From Salinicola endophyticus (GTDB lineage Bacteria > Pseudomonadota > Gammaproteobacteria > Pseudomonadales > Halomonadaceae), in contig NZ_CP159578.1 of the NCBI RefSeq assembly GCF_040536835.1, positions 4,030,001 through 4,094,000 on the forward strand: a stretch of DNA of 64,000 nucleotides. The letters are read 5' to 3'. The notes under the pieces were generated by a model. It was not told the origin of the DNA. It did not search any database and worked only from the letters and a program-made list of their open reading frames with translations. Positions within the stretch are counted from its first letter, which is position 1; each line of letters begins with the position of its first letter. Below are positions 21,048 to 31,393 of the stretch, one piece after another. Position numbers and translations under genes: made by a program.

Positions 21048-21974
21048 CTAGCCGCCGCTGGCTTCGACGATGTAGCGCGCGATCATCAGATCGAGATGTG
21101 CGCCACCGCCGTTCTTGTAGAGCGTGATGTCGCTATCGTCCCGGCGCCCGGGCGCGCCGCCGAGCAGCTCGCGCAGGTCGCCCAGCACATCGCTCGCCGC
21201 GATGGTGCCGGCGGCCAGCGGGATAGCCAGCTCGCCGATATGGCCCATGGTGCTGTCGCGGCTGTCGACGAACAGCCGCGCGCGGGTCAGCAGGGTGTCA
21301 TCGGCCTCGCGCATATCGGCCTTGAAGGCGCCGATCAGGTCGACATGGGTGCCGGGGCGCACCCACTCGCCGCGCAGAAACGGCTCACGCGCCAGCGTGG
21401 CAGTGGCGATGATATCCGCCTGCCCGGCGGCCTCGGCCAGCTCGCTCACCGCCACCACGGGTATCCGGTGGTCGGCATAGCGTTCGGCCAGCGCCGTCGC
21501 ACGGGCCGGCGTACGGTTCCACAGGCGGATGCATTCGAGTGAAGGGAACAGCGCGCTATAGGCTTCGATCAGGCTCGCCGCCACCGCTCCGGCGCCACAG
21601 ATCAGCAGCTCGCGGCTGTGCGGCCGCGCCAGGCACAGCGCCCCGAGTACCGAGTCGCTGGCGGTCTTGATCTCGGTGACCAGTCGGCTGTCGAGCACTG
21701 CCTGCAGCCGGCCATCCTCCGGGGCGAAGTAGAGCATCGCCCCCTGCACCGTGGGCAACCCGCGCGCGGCGTTGGCCTCGAACACGGTGACCGCCTTGGC
21801 GCCGTAGCCGAGCCCGGGAATAAAACAGGAGCGGTTGAGCAGCGTGCCCTCGGCCGGGCCGAGAAAGCTGTCGTCGATCTGGGGCGGCGCGCCTAGATGG
21901 CCCTGGCGCAGGGCCTCGACCGCGCCCGCCCAATCCAGCGCGCCGCGCGTCTCCGCATAGCCGATCTGGCGCAT
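21048..21974 (-). CDS. Ornithine cyclodeaminase / mu-crystallin family protein
   Basis: 308 aa. The family's Lys and NAD-binding parts are visible: GYGAKAVTVFEANAARGLPT, LDSRLVTEIKTASDSVLGA (catalytic Lys region), the Rossmann motif LLICGAGAVAASLIEAYSAL, WNRTPARATALAERY, and PGTHVDLIGAFKADMREADD. Members include ornithine cyclodeaminase, alanine dehydrogenase and delta1-pyrroline-2-carboxylate reductase; the substrate cannot be told from sequence alone. It stands alone, converging on ycaO. Confidence 0.85.
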   Translation of the reverse strand: MRQIGYAETRGALDWAGAVEALRQGHLGAPPQIDDSFLGPAEGTLLNRSCFIPGLGYGAKAVTVFEANAARGLPTVQGAMLYFAPEDGRLQAVLDSRLVTEIKTASDSVLGALCLARPHSRELLICGAGAVAASLIEAYSALFPSLECIRLWNRTPARATALAERYADHRIPVVAVSELAEAAGQADIIATATLAREPFLRGEWVRPGTHVDLIGAFKADMREADDTLLTRARLFVDSRDSTMGHIGELAIPLAAGTIAASDVLGDLRELLGGAPGRRDDSDITLYKNGGGAHLDLMIARYIVEASGG

Positions 21975-22058
21975 CCGTTGGCCCTCACTGCTGGTGTCGT
22001 ATTGGTCGTCTCCGATCGACCCTATCCAGTGTGGGTGCCGCAGCGCAAGCGCCGACGC

Positions 22059-22502
22059 TCAGGCGGGGCCGGCCTCGAGCAGGCGCACCGCCAGGTGCAC
22101 GAAGTCCACCGACGAGACGATCCCCACCAGGCGCCCGTCGCCATCGACCACCGGCATCGCGCCGTGACGATTGTCGAGCAGGGTACGCCCGGCCTCGGCC
22201 AGTGGCGTCTCCGGCGTCAGCGTCAGCACCTCGCCGGAAAGCACCTCTTCCACCGGGATCAGGGCCAGGTGATGGCTCAGGCGGTTCGAGCCATAGACGT
22301 TGGTGATCTGCAGCGCCTCACGCAGCACCACCTTCTGATTGAGCATTCCCACCAGCCGCTCCTGCGCGTCGAGCACCGGCAGATGCCGAATCTTGTGCTC
22401 GCGCATCGCTTCGTTGCCATCGTGCAGCGACTGATCGAGACGCAAGGTAAGCACGTCGCGGATCATGATATCCGCCACGCGTTGGGGTAATGCCTGACTC
22501 AT
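22059..22502 (-). CDS. Tandem CBS-domain protein
   Basis: 147 aa made almost entirely of two CBS domains: VADIMIRDVLTLRLDQSLHD ... HKIRHLPVLDAQERLVGML (about 9-70) and VEEVLSGEVLTLTPETPLAE ... HGAMPVVDGDGRLVGIVSSV (about 83-140). Such stand-alone pairs bind adenosine nucleotides and sense energy state, but partners are unknown. It has no operon partner here. Confidence 0.9.
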   Translation of the reverse strand: MSQALPQRVADIMIRDVLTLRLDQSLHDGNEAMREHKIRHLPVLDAQERLVGMLNQKVVLREALQITNVYGSNRLSHHLALIPVEEVLSGEVLTLTPETPLAEAGRTLLDNRHGAMPVVDGDGRLVGIVSSVDFVHLAVRLLEAGPA

Positions 22503-22737
22503 GCCGACTCTCCTCGAGTGACCCTAGGGGGAATAGACCAACCGTTGATCCATACATAGATCGATCGACCATTCTGCTGATTATCGGCAGCCGAGCGGCC
22601 TGGCGTAGGCCCTATATGAGCTCTTGGGCGAAAAACTCCTGCGTTCACCGACCGCGTGCGGCGACGCTTCACGTCGCCGTCATCTCCCCGCTCTAGGCTT
22701 CTCGCGTAACGCCCGTGACCGCCCGAGGAGATGCCCC

Positions 22738-24306
22738 GTGACCACCCCCAAGCCCCCCATCACCCGTCGCGAACTGCTGGCCCGCGGCGGCCAGCTCGGC
22801 CTTGCCACTGCCGGCCTGCTCGGCGCGCCGGCCATCGTGCTCGCCGAAGGGCGCCGCCCCAGGGTAGAGGGCGGGGTCATGAGCGGCGATGTGCTGGCCG
22901 ACCGCGCCATGCTGTGGGCCCGCGCCGACCGCCCGGCGCGGATGCTGATCGAGGTCGCCGACAACCCCGATTTCCGCGCCGCCCGCCAGCTTCCCTGGGT
23001 CGACGTACTGCCCGACAGCGGGCTGATCGGCAAGCTCGACGCCACCGGGCTCGGCGGCATGCCGGAAGTCCACTATCGGGTGCGTTTCGCGGCTCTGGGT
23101 GACGCCCGGGCGGTTAGCGAGCCGGTGGTCGGCCGCCTGCGCCTGCCGCCGAACGCACCGCGGGATCTGCGCTTCGTGTGGTCCGGCGACGTGGTCGGTC
23201 AGGGCTGGGGGATCGACGAATCGCGCGGCGGCATGCGCACCTGGGAGGCGATGCGCCAGGTGCGCCCGGACTTCTTCATCCATTCCGGCGACAGCGTCTA
23301 CGCCGACGGCCCGCTCGAATCGCAGGTAGCACTGCCCGATGGCAGCACCTGGCGCAACGTCGTCACGCCAGCCAAGCAGAAGGTGGCCGAGACCCTCGAG
23401 GAGTATCGCGGCCAGCACGCCTACAACCATCTCGACGCCAACTTCCGCCGTTTTGCCGCCGAGGTGCCGATGCTGGCCCAGTGGGACGACCACGAGACAA
23501 TCAACAACTGGTATCCGCAGGAGATTCTCGACGACGACCGCTATACCGAGAAGCGCGTAGCCCTGCTCGCGGCCCGCTCGCGTCAGGCATTTCTCGACTA
23601 CATGCCGTTGCGGCTGTCTTCAGCGGCGCCGCAGCGCATCTACCGCCGCTTCGCCTATGGCCCGGGTATGGAAGTGTTCATGCTCGACATGCGCAGCTAT
23701 CGCGGCCCCAACAGCGCCAACCGCCAGGCCGAAGCCTCGCCGGCCACCGCCTTCATCGGCGAGGACCAGTTCCGCTGGCTGCACCAGGCGCTCAAGCGCT
23801 CCACCGCGACCTGGAAGATCATCGCCGCCGACATGCCGATCGGCCTGGTGGTGCCGGATGGCGACGACTTCGAAGCGATCGCCAACGCCGACCCCGGCCA
23901 GCCGCTGGGGCGCGAGCTGGAGCTCGCCCGCCTGCTCAAGGCGATCCGCGACGACGATATCGCCAACGTGGTGTGGTTCACCGCCGACGTGCACTACACC
24001 GCCGCCCACCACTACGCGCCGGAGCGCGCGGCCTTCAAGCAGTTCAAGCCGTTCTGGGAGTTCGTCAGCGGCCCGCTCCACGCCGGCACCTTCGGCCCCA
24101 ATGACTTAGACGCCACCTTCGGCCCCAAGGTGGTCTTCCAGAAGGCACCGCCGGCGGGGCAGAAGAACCTGCCGCCCTCGGCGGGCTATCAATTCTTCGG
24201 CCAGGTCGACCTCGACGGCGAGAGCGAAACGCTCACGGTGACACTGAAGGATAGCGACGGCACCGCCCTGCATACGCAGGTGCTGACCCCCGAAAATCGC
24301 GCCTGA
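22738..24306 (+). CDS. phoD: PhoD-family alkaline phosphatase/phosphodiesterase, Tat-exported
   Basis: 522 aa from a GTG start at 22738, with GAGGAG 7 nt upstream. I chose GTG because it opens a clean twin-arginine signal (ITRRELLARGGQLGLATAGL, cleavage after about residue 36); the ATG at 22731 is out of frame. The PhoD N-terminal domain (GVMSGDVLADRAMLWARADR) and metallophosphatase motifs (WSGDVVGQGWGID, IHSGDSVYADGP, WDDHETINNWYPQEIL, FTADVHYTAAHHY) are present. It hydrolyses phosphate mono- and diesters in the periplasm. No Pho box was looked for successfully. Confidence 0.92.
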   Translation: MTTPKPPITRRELLARGGQLGLATAGLLGAPAIVLAEGRRPRVEGGVMSGDVLADRAMLWARADRPARMLIEVADNPDFRAARQLPWVDVLPDSGLIGKLDATGLGGMPEVHYRVRFAALGDARAVSEPVVGRLRLPPNAPRDLRFVWSGDVVGQGWGIDESRGGMRTWEAMRQVRPDFFIHSGDSVYADGPLESQVALPDGSTWRNVVTPAKQKVAETLEEYRGQHAYNHLDANFRRFAAEVPMLAQWDDHETINNWYPQEILDDDRYTEKRVALLAARSRQAFLDYMPLRLSSAAPQRIYRRFAYGPGMEVFMLDMRSYRGPNSANRQAEASPATAFIGEDQFRWLHQALKRSTATWKIIAADMPIGLVVPDGDDFEAIANADPGQPLGRELELARLLKAIRDDDIANVVWFTADVHYTAAHHYAPERAAFKQFKPFWEFVSGPLHAGTFGPNDLDATFGPKVVFQKAPPAGQKNLPPSAGYQFFGQVDLDGESETLTVTLKDSDGTALHTQVLTPENRA

Positions 24307-24399
24307 GCTCGCCGCCTTTTCGTGCAAGCCCTAGCTACGGCGCCGGCGTGGCAGCCCTGCCCCCGGCGCCCATCGTCAGAGGGGTTTGGAAACACCCTA

Positions 24400-25215
24400 T
24401 TAAACGTAGCGCGCCCGAAACTGCCACTCCCCCGGCCCCACCTCGTTACGGATCGCCGCCACCAGCGCCGGGTCGAGGCGCGGGTCGTCCAGCGCATACA
24501 GGCCGCACCCCGCCAGCGCCTGGCGCACGGTCAGTGCTCCCGAGAGACGCTCGTAGACCACCCGCACGCTGCAGGGCATGCGCTCGCTGCTGTCCGCCAC
24601 CCCGAGCTTGAGACCGGAGAGCCGGAAGACCTGACTCTTGAAGCTGGGGAACAGGATCGTCTGGGTGATCTCGTGGCCGTTGAGCGACTCGTGGTCGACC
24701 AGAAACAGACGGTCGCTCAGCAGCATCGCCACGCCGCGATAGCGGTTGTGACACAGCCGCCCACCGCCGACGGCCGGCATGCGCTCGGTGCGCTGGTAGA
24801 CCACGTCGTCGCCGCGGCGCTCGAGGCACACCAGGGTGCACAGCACGTACCCCGGCCGCGACATCGCCAGATAGTACTCGTGGTAGTAGCCCAGATAGCG
24901 CGACATGCCCTGGCGGCCCGTCTCCAGCAGCGCCGCCGGCAGCGCGGGGGCGCTAAGCGCGGTGTCGGTCTCCCCCGGCCTGCCGGGCCGCAGGTGCACC
25001 AACGCCTGGAACTCGGCGTGGGGCAGCACGATCTCGTGGAGCTCGACCCCGAAGAAATCGCACACCCGGCGCATGGTGTGGCCGGCGGGCCGATAGCGCC
25101 CGTTGAGATAGCGATTGAACTGGGCGCGATTGATCTCGAGCCGCCGACACACCTCGGCAATCGAGCGGTAGTAGCTGCACAGCAGCCGCAGGTTGGCAGC
25201 GAAATCATCATGCAT
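24400..25215 (-). CDS. XRE-type helix-turn-helix regulator with unknown C-terminal domain
   Basis: 271 aa. Residues about 5-60 form an XRE HTH (FAANLRLLCSYYRSIAEVCR, LEINRAQFNRYLNGRYRPAG, MRRVCDFFGVELHEIVLP). The remaining ~190 residues (YLGYYHEYYLAMSRPGYVLC, HNRYRGVAMLLSDRLFLVDH, IFPSF-like ILFPSFKSQVFRLSGLKLGV) form a conserved-looking domain I do not recognise, perhaps ligand sensing. Start at 25215, right at the HTH; the longer frame has only low-complexity Arg/Ala sequence. It is divergent from the AGCS symporter at 25539, which it may control. Confidence 0.8.
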   Translation of the reverse strand: MHDDFAANLRLLCSYYRSIAEVCRRLEINRAQFNRYLNGRYRPAGHTMRRVCDFFGVELHEIVLPHAEFQALVHLRPGRPGETDTALSAPALPAALLETGRQGMSRYLGYYHEYYLAMSRPGYVLCTLVCLERRGDDVVYQRTERMPAVGGGRLCHNRYRGVAMLLSDRLFLVDHESLNGHEITQTILFPSFKSQVFRLSGLKLGVADSSERMPCSVRVVYERLSGALTVRQALAGCGLYALDDPRLDPALVAAIRNEVGPGEWQFRARYV

Positions 25216-25425
25216 GGCGAAGGCTCGTCCGGCCGCAGGTGGTGCACTCTGGTGCACCGGGTGCGCAAAAGAGTGCGCCAGGCTGCAACAGGGCGTCAAA
25301 TTCCCCGCCGCTCGGCGAGTGATTAAATGCGTGGCGGCGCCACGACGCCGTCCACAACGCAATCTACGACGCGGTTCAGGAGGAGACGCTCGACGACGGC
25401 TCGTCCGCGACCACGCGTTCCAAGA

Positions 25426-25515
25426 CAACTCGTTGCATAACAACCGGATTCACAACGGCTGGATTCACCAAAACCGGATTCACAACAACCGGATTCACAA
25501 CAACCGGATCCACAA
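25426..25515 (+). repeat. Tandem 15-bp repeat array in the leader of the AGCS symporter
   Basis: Five contiguous 15-bp units of CAACCGGATTCACAA type fill 25441-25515 (the first and fourth are identical; others differ by 1-4 bases), preceded by a degenerate sixth copy at 25426-25440. The array ends 23 bp before the symporter start and lies in the divergent gap (25216-25538) between the XRE regulator and the symporter. It could be an array of binding sites or slippage product. Confidence 0.85.
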
Positions 25516-25538
25516 CAACATAAGAGCGGAGACAACGC

Positions 25539-27011
<1,473 letters not shown>

Positions 27012-27052
27012 GCCCCCTCGATCACGGCTCCGCCCCGACGGTCCCACCCCAG

Positions 27053-27074
27053 CGGCCCCGCCAAAGCGGGGCCG
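27053..27074 (+). terminator. Terminator hairpin after the AGCS symporter
   Basis: CGGCCCCGC-CAAA-GCGGGGCCG, a perfect 9-bp GC stem with a tetraloop, 41 bp past the stop. No T tract follows (TGTCGCGG). Confidence 0.6.
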
Positions 27075-27136
27075 TGTCGCGGCAACCCGGCTACACTGGC
27101 TCTCGCCGCAGCCCGCGGTGGATACCGAGAGCCCCC

Positions 27137-28414
27137 ATGCCGCCAGCGCCACAGTCCGCCGGGAGCCCGCCTCTCGAATCACACGCGCCTGCCCATACGC
27201 CCTCGCGGCGCAGCAGGCGCGGCCTGGATGGTTTGAACTTCTTCCTCGCTGACGTGCGCGATGGCGTGGGGCCCTTCCTGGGGATCTACCTACTGACCCG
27301 CTTCGACTGGAGCGCGGGGCAGATCGGGCTGGCGATGTCGGCGATGACTTTCGCCACCATGCTCGCCCAGAGCCCCGCCGGGGTGCTGTTGGACATCACC
27401 CGCCGCAAGCGCCTGCTCACCGCGTTGGCCACCCTGGTGGTGGCGGTCTGCAGCGTGCTGATGACGCTGCCGGCCTTCGTCAATCTGCCCGCGATCCTGC
27501 TGCTGCAGGCGCTGATGGGGGTCAGCGCGGCGCTGCTGCTGCCGGCGGTGGCGGCGATCACCCTGGGTATGGTGGGGCGCCGGCGCTTCCCCGAACGCCA
27601 GGGCCGCAACGAGGTGTTCAACCACGCCGGCAACGTGGTCTCGGCCCTGCTGGCGGGGCTGCTGGCGCACTTTCTGAGCGTCGAGTGGCTGTTCTACTCG
27701 CTGCTGCTGTTCGCCTGCGGCAGCCTGTTCAGCGCGCTGATGATCCGCGAGACGGATATCGACCATGTCGCCGCCCGCGGCGCGGTGGCGCAGGAGGCGA
27801 AGGACTCAGCGCCGCAGACCAGTGGCGTGCTGCAGGTGCTGCGCGACCGCCGCCTGCTGATGCTGGGCGCGGCGCTGACGCTGTTTCACTTCGCCAATGC
27901 CGCGATGCTGCCGCTGGTCGGCCAGTACCTGACGATCGGCGATCAGGACGCCGCCTCGCTCTACATGTCGGCCTGCATCGTGATCGCGCAGCTGGTGATG
28001 ATTCCGGTGGCCTGGTGGGCGGGGCGCCGGGCTCAGCGCTGGGGGCGGCGGCCGGTGTTCATGCTCGGCCTGCTCGCACTCCCGCTGCGCGGGCTGCTCT
28101 ACGGGGTCAGCAACGACCCGGTGTGGCTGCTGCTGGTGCAGGCGCTGGATGGCATCGGGGCGGGGATCTTCGGGGTGCTGTGGCTGATCGTAGCCGCCGA
28201 CCTGACCCGCGGCAGCGGGCGTTACAACGCCATCGTCGGGGTACTCGGCACGCTGTTCGCGCTCGGCGCGGCGGCCTCCAACCTGGTCGCCGGCTATGTG
28301 GTGGATGCCAGCGGCTACGTCGGCGGCTTCGTGTTCCTCGCCGCCTTCGGCGCGCTGGCGCCGCTGGTCTATTGGTTCGGGGTGGGCGAAACCCGCAGCG
28401 CCGACGCGGACTAG
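27137..28414 (+). CDS. Major facilitator superfamily transporter
   Basis: 425 aa, 12 predicted helices. NFFLADVRDGVGPFLGIYLL is typical of an uncharacterised MFS subgroup; the loop 2-3 motif LLDITRRKRLLTAL (GxLaDrxGrkr-like) and its second-half counterpart WAGRRAQRWGRRPVF are present. Substrate unknown; nearby redox and regulatory genes give no clear hint. Its stop codon shares the CTAG tetranucleotide with the stop of the convergent mdaB. Confidence 0.85.
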   Translation: MPPAPQSAGSPPLESHAPAHTPSRRSRRGLDGLNFFLADVRDGVGPFLGIYLLTRFDWSAGQIGLAMSAMTFATMLAQSPAGVLLDITRRKRLLTALATLVVAVCSVLMTLPAFVNLPAILLLQALMGVSAALLLPAVAAITLGMVGRRRFPERQGRNEVFNHAGNVVSALLAGLLAHFLSVEWLFYSLLLFACGSLFSALMIRETDIDHVAARGAVAQEAKDSAPQTSGVLQVLRDRRLLMLGAALTLFHFANAAMLPLVGQYLTIGDQDAASLYMSACIVIAQLVMIPVAWWAGRRAQRWGRRPVFMLGLLALPLRGLLYGVSNDPVWLLLVQALDGIGAGIFGVLWLIVAADLTRGSGRYNAIVGVLGTLFALGAAASNLVAGYVVDASGYVGGFVFLAAFGALAPLVYWFGVGETRSADAD

Positions 28415-29040
28415 GCCGGCGTCTGCGCGGTAACACGCTCCGGCGCGGCCTGGACAGGCGCCGTGCCGAACACCTCGTGCAGGTGGGCACGGTAGGCGGC
28501 GACGTCGCGCTCGACGTCGGGCGCCTTGATCACGTCGTTGGCGATGAAGGTGGGCAGCGCCGCCAGCCCCACGAACTGCTGCGACTTGTGGAACGGGAAG
28601 TAGACCCCGTCGACGCCGCGCCCCTCGAAGAAGTCGTCGGGCGAATCGAAGGCTTCGCGGGGGGCGTTCCAGGTCAGCGAGAGCAGATAGCGCCGCCCCT
28701 GGAGCAGCCCACCGCTGCCGTACTGGCGGCTGGGGTCCTGACGCGAGCGACCATCGCTGGCATAGAGCGAGCCGTGGCCGGCGGTGAACACCTCGTCGAT
28801 ATAGCGCTTCACGCTCCAGGGTGCGCCCATCCACCAGCCAGGCATCTGATAGACGATGGCGTTGGCCCACACAATCTTGTCGACCTCCGCCGCGCTATCG
28901 TAGCCCTGCTCGATCACCGTCTCGCGGATCTCGTGGCCGAGCGCGCCCAGCGTCTCCACGGCGGCCGCATGCAGGGTATTGTTGAGTTCACCGCGGGAAT
29001 GCGCGAAGGCCTTGCCGCCGTTGATCAGTAGTATCTTCAT
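28411..29040 (-). CDS. mdaB: NADPH:quinone reductase MdaB (flavodoxin-like fold)
   Basis: 209 aa. MKILLINGGKAFAHSRGELN, IVYQMPGWWMGAPWSVKRYI, DEVFTAGHGSLYASDGRSRQ and YGSGGLLQGRRYLLSLTWNA match MdaB (E. coli modulator of drug activity B, 193 aa), which reduces quinones by two electrons using FAD and NADPH and protects against redox cyclers. Divergent from a LysR regulator 190 bp away, a common arrangement for inducible quinone reductases. Confidence 0.93.
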   Translation of the reverse strand: MKILLINGGKAFAHSRGELNNTLHAAAVETLGALGHEIRETVIEQGYDSAAEVDKIVWANAIVYQMPGWWMGAPWSVKRYIDEVFTAGHGSLYASDGRSRQDPSRQYGSGGLLQGRRYLLSLTWNAPREAFDSPDDFFEGRGVDGVYFPFHKSQQFVGLAALPTFIANDVIKAPDVERDVAAYRAHLHEVFGTAPVQAAPERVTAQTPA

Positions 29041-29230
29041 GCCGGATGTCTCTCCCGATAGCTGGTGGTGACCTCGCCTGGGGCGCTGCGCGCCGTTCGC
29101 TGTCACCCTTCGATGCGGCCTATTGTGGGGTAACCGCACGCGGGAAAAACCCGTGCCCCGGCAACTCATTCTTGCTTTAGAATCAACAACCCGCGCCGAC
29201 ACGCCTCCCGCTACCGACGGCTTACGGATC

Positions 29231-30133
29231 ATGAAAAGTACCTTCGAAGAACAGCAGGCCTTCATCGCCGTGGTCGACTGCGGCTCGATCACCGCTGCCG
29301 CCGAACGGCTCGGCATCACCGTCTCGGGGGTCAGCCGTGCGCTCAACCGCCTCGAACGCAAGCTCGATACCACCCTGATGCGGCGCACCACGCGGCGCCT
29401 GGAGCTGACCCAGGAGGGCGAGACCTTTCTCGACCACTGCCGGCGTATCCTCAATGCGGTGGAGGCCGCCGAGGAGTCGGTTCTCGGCCACCACGACCAG
29501 CCCCAGGGGCGGCTGCGGGTCAACGCCGCCCCGAGCTTCATGCAGCTGGTGATCGTGCCGCTGATCGGCGAGTTCCGCCGCCGCTACCCGGGTATCACGC
29601 TGGCGCTGGATACCCACGACCGTTTCGTCGATCTGCTCGAGCAGCGGGTCGACCTGGCGATTCGTATCGGTGATCTGGAGGACTCCTCGCTGCACGCGCG
29701 TACCCTGGGGCACAGCCCGCTGCGGCTGCTCGCCAGCCCGGCCTATCTCGCACGCCGCGGCACCCCGCAGCAGGTGGCGTCCCTGGCGGACCACGACCTG
29801 CTCGGCTTCAACCAGCTCGACCATCTCAACCGCTGGCCGCTGCGCGATGCCCACGGCGAGCCGCTGCTCATCACCCCCACGCTCAGCGCCTCCAGCGGCA
29901 GTACGCTGCTCAGCCTGGCGCTGGCCGGCGAGGGCATCGTCTGCCTGGCCGACTACATGACTCTGCAACCGCGTCAGCGCGGCGAGCTGGTGGCGGTGCT
30001 GGAAACGGCGACCGAACGCCAGACCCAGCGGATCAGTGCGGTCTACTATCAGCAGGCCGCGCTGACCCGACGCGCCCGCGCCTTCATGGACTTTCTCGCC
30101 GAGCGTCTGCCAGGCAGCCATCTGGAGGCGTGA
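29231..30133 (+). CDS. LysR-family transcriptional regulator
   Basis: 300 aa. HTH in residues 1-60 (FIAVVDCGSITAAAERLGIT, VSGVSRALNRLERKLDTTLM, RRTTRRLELTQEGETFL), then the substrate-binding domain (RLRVNAAPSFMQLVIVPLIG, VDLAIRIGDLEDSSLHAR). It belongs to the CrgA/DsdC-like subgroup that often controls a divergent oxidoreductase, here mdaB. The start at 29231 directly precedes the HTH; upstream in-frame sequence is not conserved in type. Confidence 0.9.
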   Translation: MKSTFEEQQAFIAVVDCGSITAAAERLGITVSGVSRALNRLERKLDTTLMRRTTRRLELTQEGETFLDHCRRILNAVEAAEESVLGHHDQPQGRLRVNAAPSFMQLVIVPLIGEFRRRYPGITLALDTHDRFVDLLEQRVDLAIRIGDLEDSSLHARTLGHSPLRLLASPAYLARRGTPQQVASLADHDLLGFNQLDHLNRWPLRDAHGEPLLITPTLSASSGSTLLSLALAGEGIVCLADYMTLQPRQRGELVAVLETATERQTQRISAVYYQQAALTRRARAFMDFLAERLPGSHLEA

Positions 30134-30209
30134 CGCCGCGTCATCCGACGACACGCTTCACCTAACTGACATACCCGCGTCACCTCAGCGTCATGCAGTC
30201 GCCCCATGC

Positions 30210-30223
30210 TGCAATCGTTTTCA
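30210..30223 (+). promoter_or_regulatory. LacI-family operator upstream of the second LacI regulator
   Basis: TGCAATCGTTTTCA fits the LacI-family operator pattern TGNAANCGNTTNCA at every fixed position, with the central CG, and lies inside a larger GCAAT-N7-ATTGC repeat. It is 105 bp before the LacI start at 30328 and probably mediates autoregulation. Confidence 0.6.
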
Positions 30224-30327
30224 TTGCTGTGGGCAGGTGGGTCGATGTCGTCACGCTGTGGTTTGGGCCGGATCGCCGCGCCCCCTCTCAGGAATATCGT
30301 GCAGACAGCTTCGTCGGGGGGTGGCGC

Positions 30328-31332
30328 ATGGCCTCGCGCCCTTCGCTGATCCAGGTCGCCGAGCAGGTCGGCGTCTCGCCGGCCACGGTGTCGCGAGCGT
30401 TCAACCGCCCGGAGCTGCTCAATGCTGCGACCCGCGAGCGCATTCTGAGCACCGCCAAGCGGCTCGGCTTCCGCCCCAACAAGGTCGGGCGCAGCCTGCG
30501 CTCGGGGAGTACGCGCACGCTGGGCCTGCTGCTGCCGACCCTGGCCAATCCGGTGTTCGCCGCCTGCTTCGAGGGCGCGGAGGCGGCCGCCCTGGATGCC
30601 GGCTACAGCGTGATGCTGGCGACCACCGGCTACGACAGCGAGCGCGAGCGCCTGGCGGCGCGCAGCCTGCTCGATCACCGTGTCGAGGGGTTGATCCTGA
30701 CAGTGGCCGACCCCGCGGACAGCGCCACGCTGGACGAGCTCGGCAGCAGCGGGGTGCCCTTCGTGCTGGCTTACAACGAGTCCGACGACCACCCCTGCGT
30801 CAGCGTCGACAACCACGCTGCCGCTGGCGACATGGTCTCTCATCTGGCCGCGCAGGGGCACCGCCAGCTGGCCCTGATCAGCGGCCCGCTGGCCGCCTCC
30901 GACCGCGCGGCACACCGCCTGACCGGGGCGATGGCGCGCGCCGAGACGCTGGGTCTGCCCGCGCCGATCCATGTGTCGATGTCACGCCATACCGCCGCCG
31001 ACCGCTGCCGACTCAAGGAGCTGCTCGCCGCGCCGCAGCCACCGAGTGCGCTGTTCTGCTCCAACGACCTGCTCGCCGCCGCAGTGATCGCCGAGCTGGC
31101 CACCCTCGGCCGGCGCGTACCCGACGACCTTTCGGTGTGCGGCTTCGACGGCATGGATTTCGGTGCGCTGATGGTGCCGTCACTGGCCAGCGTGCATCAG
31201 CCCAGTAGAGAGATCGGCAGCCACGCCTGTCGCGAGCTGCTGGCGGCGCTCGCCGGGCGGCCCAGCCATTCGCAGCGCCTGCCCCACCGGCTGCTCGACG
31301 GCGGCACCGTCACCGCGCCAGGCCCGCCGTGA
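30328..31332 (+). CDS. LacI-family transcriptional regulator of the ABC/phosphodiesterase locus
   Basis: 334 aa. HTH at residues 5-30 (LIQVAEQVGVSPATVSRAFN), hinge SLRSGSTRTLGLLLPTLANP, sensor domain with SVDNHAAAGDMVSHLAAQGH, ALFCSNDLLAAAVIAELATL and DLSVCGFDGMDFGALMVPSL. Placed 61 bp upstream of the binding-protein gene on the same strand. A near-perfect LacI-type operator precedes it (30210-30223). Effector is likely the sugar or ribosyl ligand of the downstream importer. Confidence 0.9.
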   Translation: MASRPSLIQVAEQVGVSPATVSRAFNRPELLNAATRERILSTAKRLGFRPNKVGRSLRSGSTRTLGLLLPTLANPVFAACFEGAEAAALDAGYSVMLATTGYDSERERLAARSLLDHRVEGLILTVADPADSATLDELGSSGVPFVLAYNESDDHPCVSVDNHAAAGDMVSHLAAQGHRQLALISGPLAASDRAAHRLTGAMARAETLGLPAPIHVSMSRHTAADRCRLKELLAAPQPPSALFCSNDLLAAAVIAELATLGRRVPDDLSVCGFDGMDFGALMVPSLASVHQPSREIGSHACRELLAALAGRPSHSQRLPHRLLDGGTVTAPGPP

Positions 31333-31393
31333 GATTTCACTTTCGCCATGAGATTCCAACCACGCCGCCCCGGCGGCATTCGAGGACGATGAG

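Noticed and set aside
25426-25515. Possible CRISPR array
   Set aside because: Units are 15 bp and contiguous with no unique spacers, and no cas genes are near.
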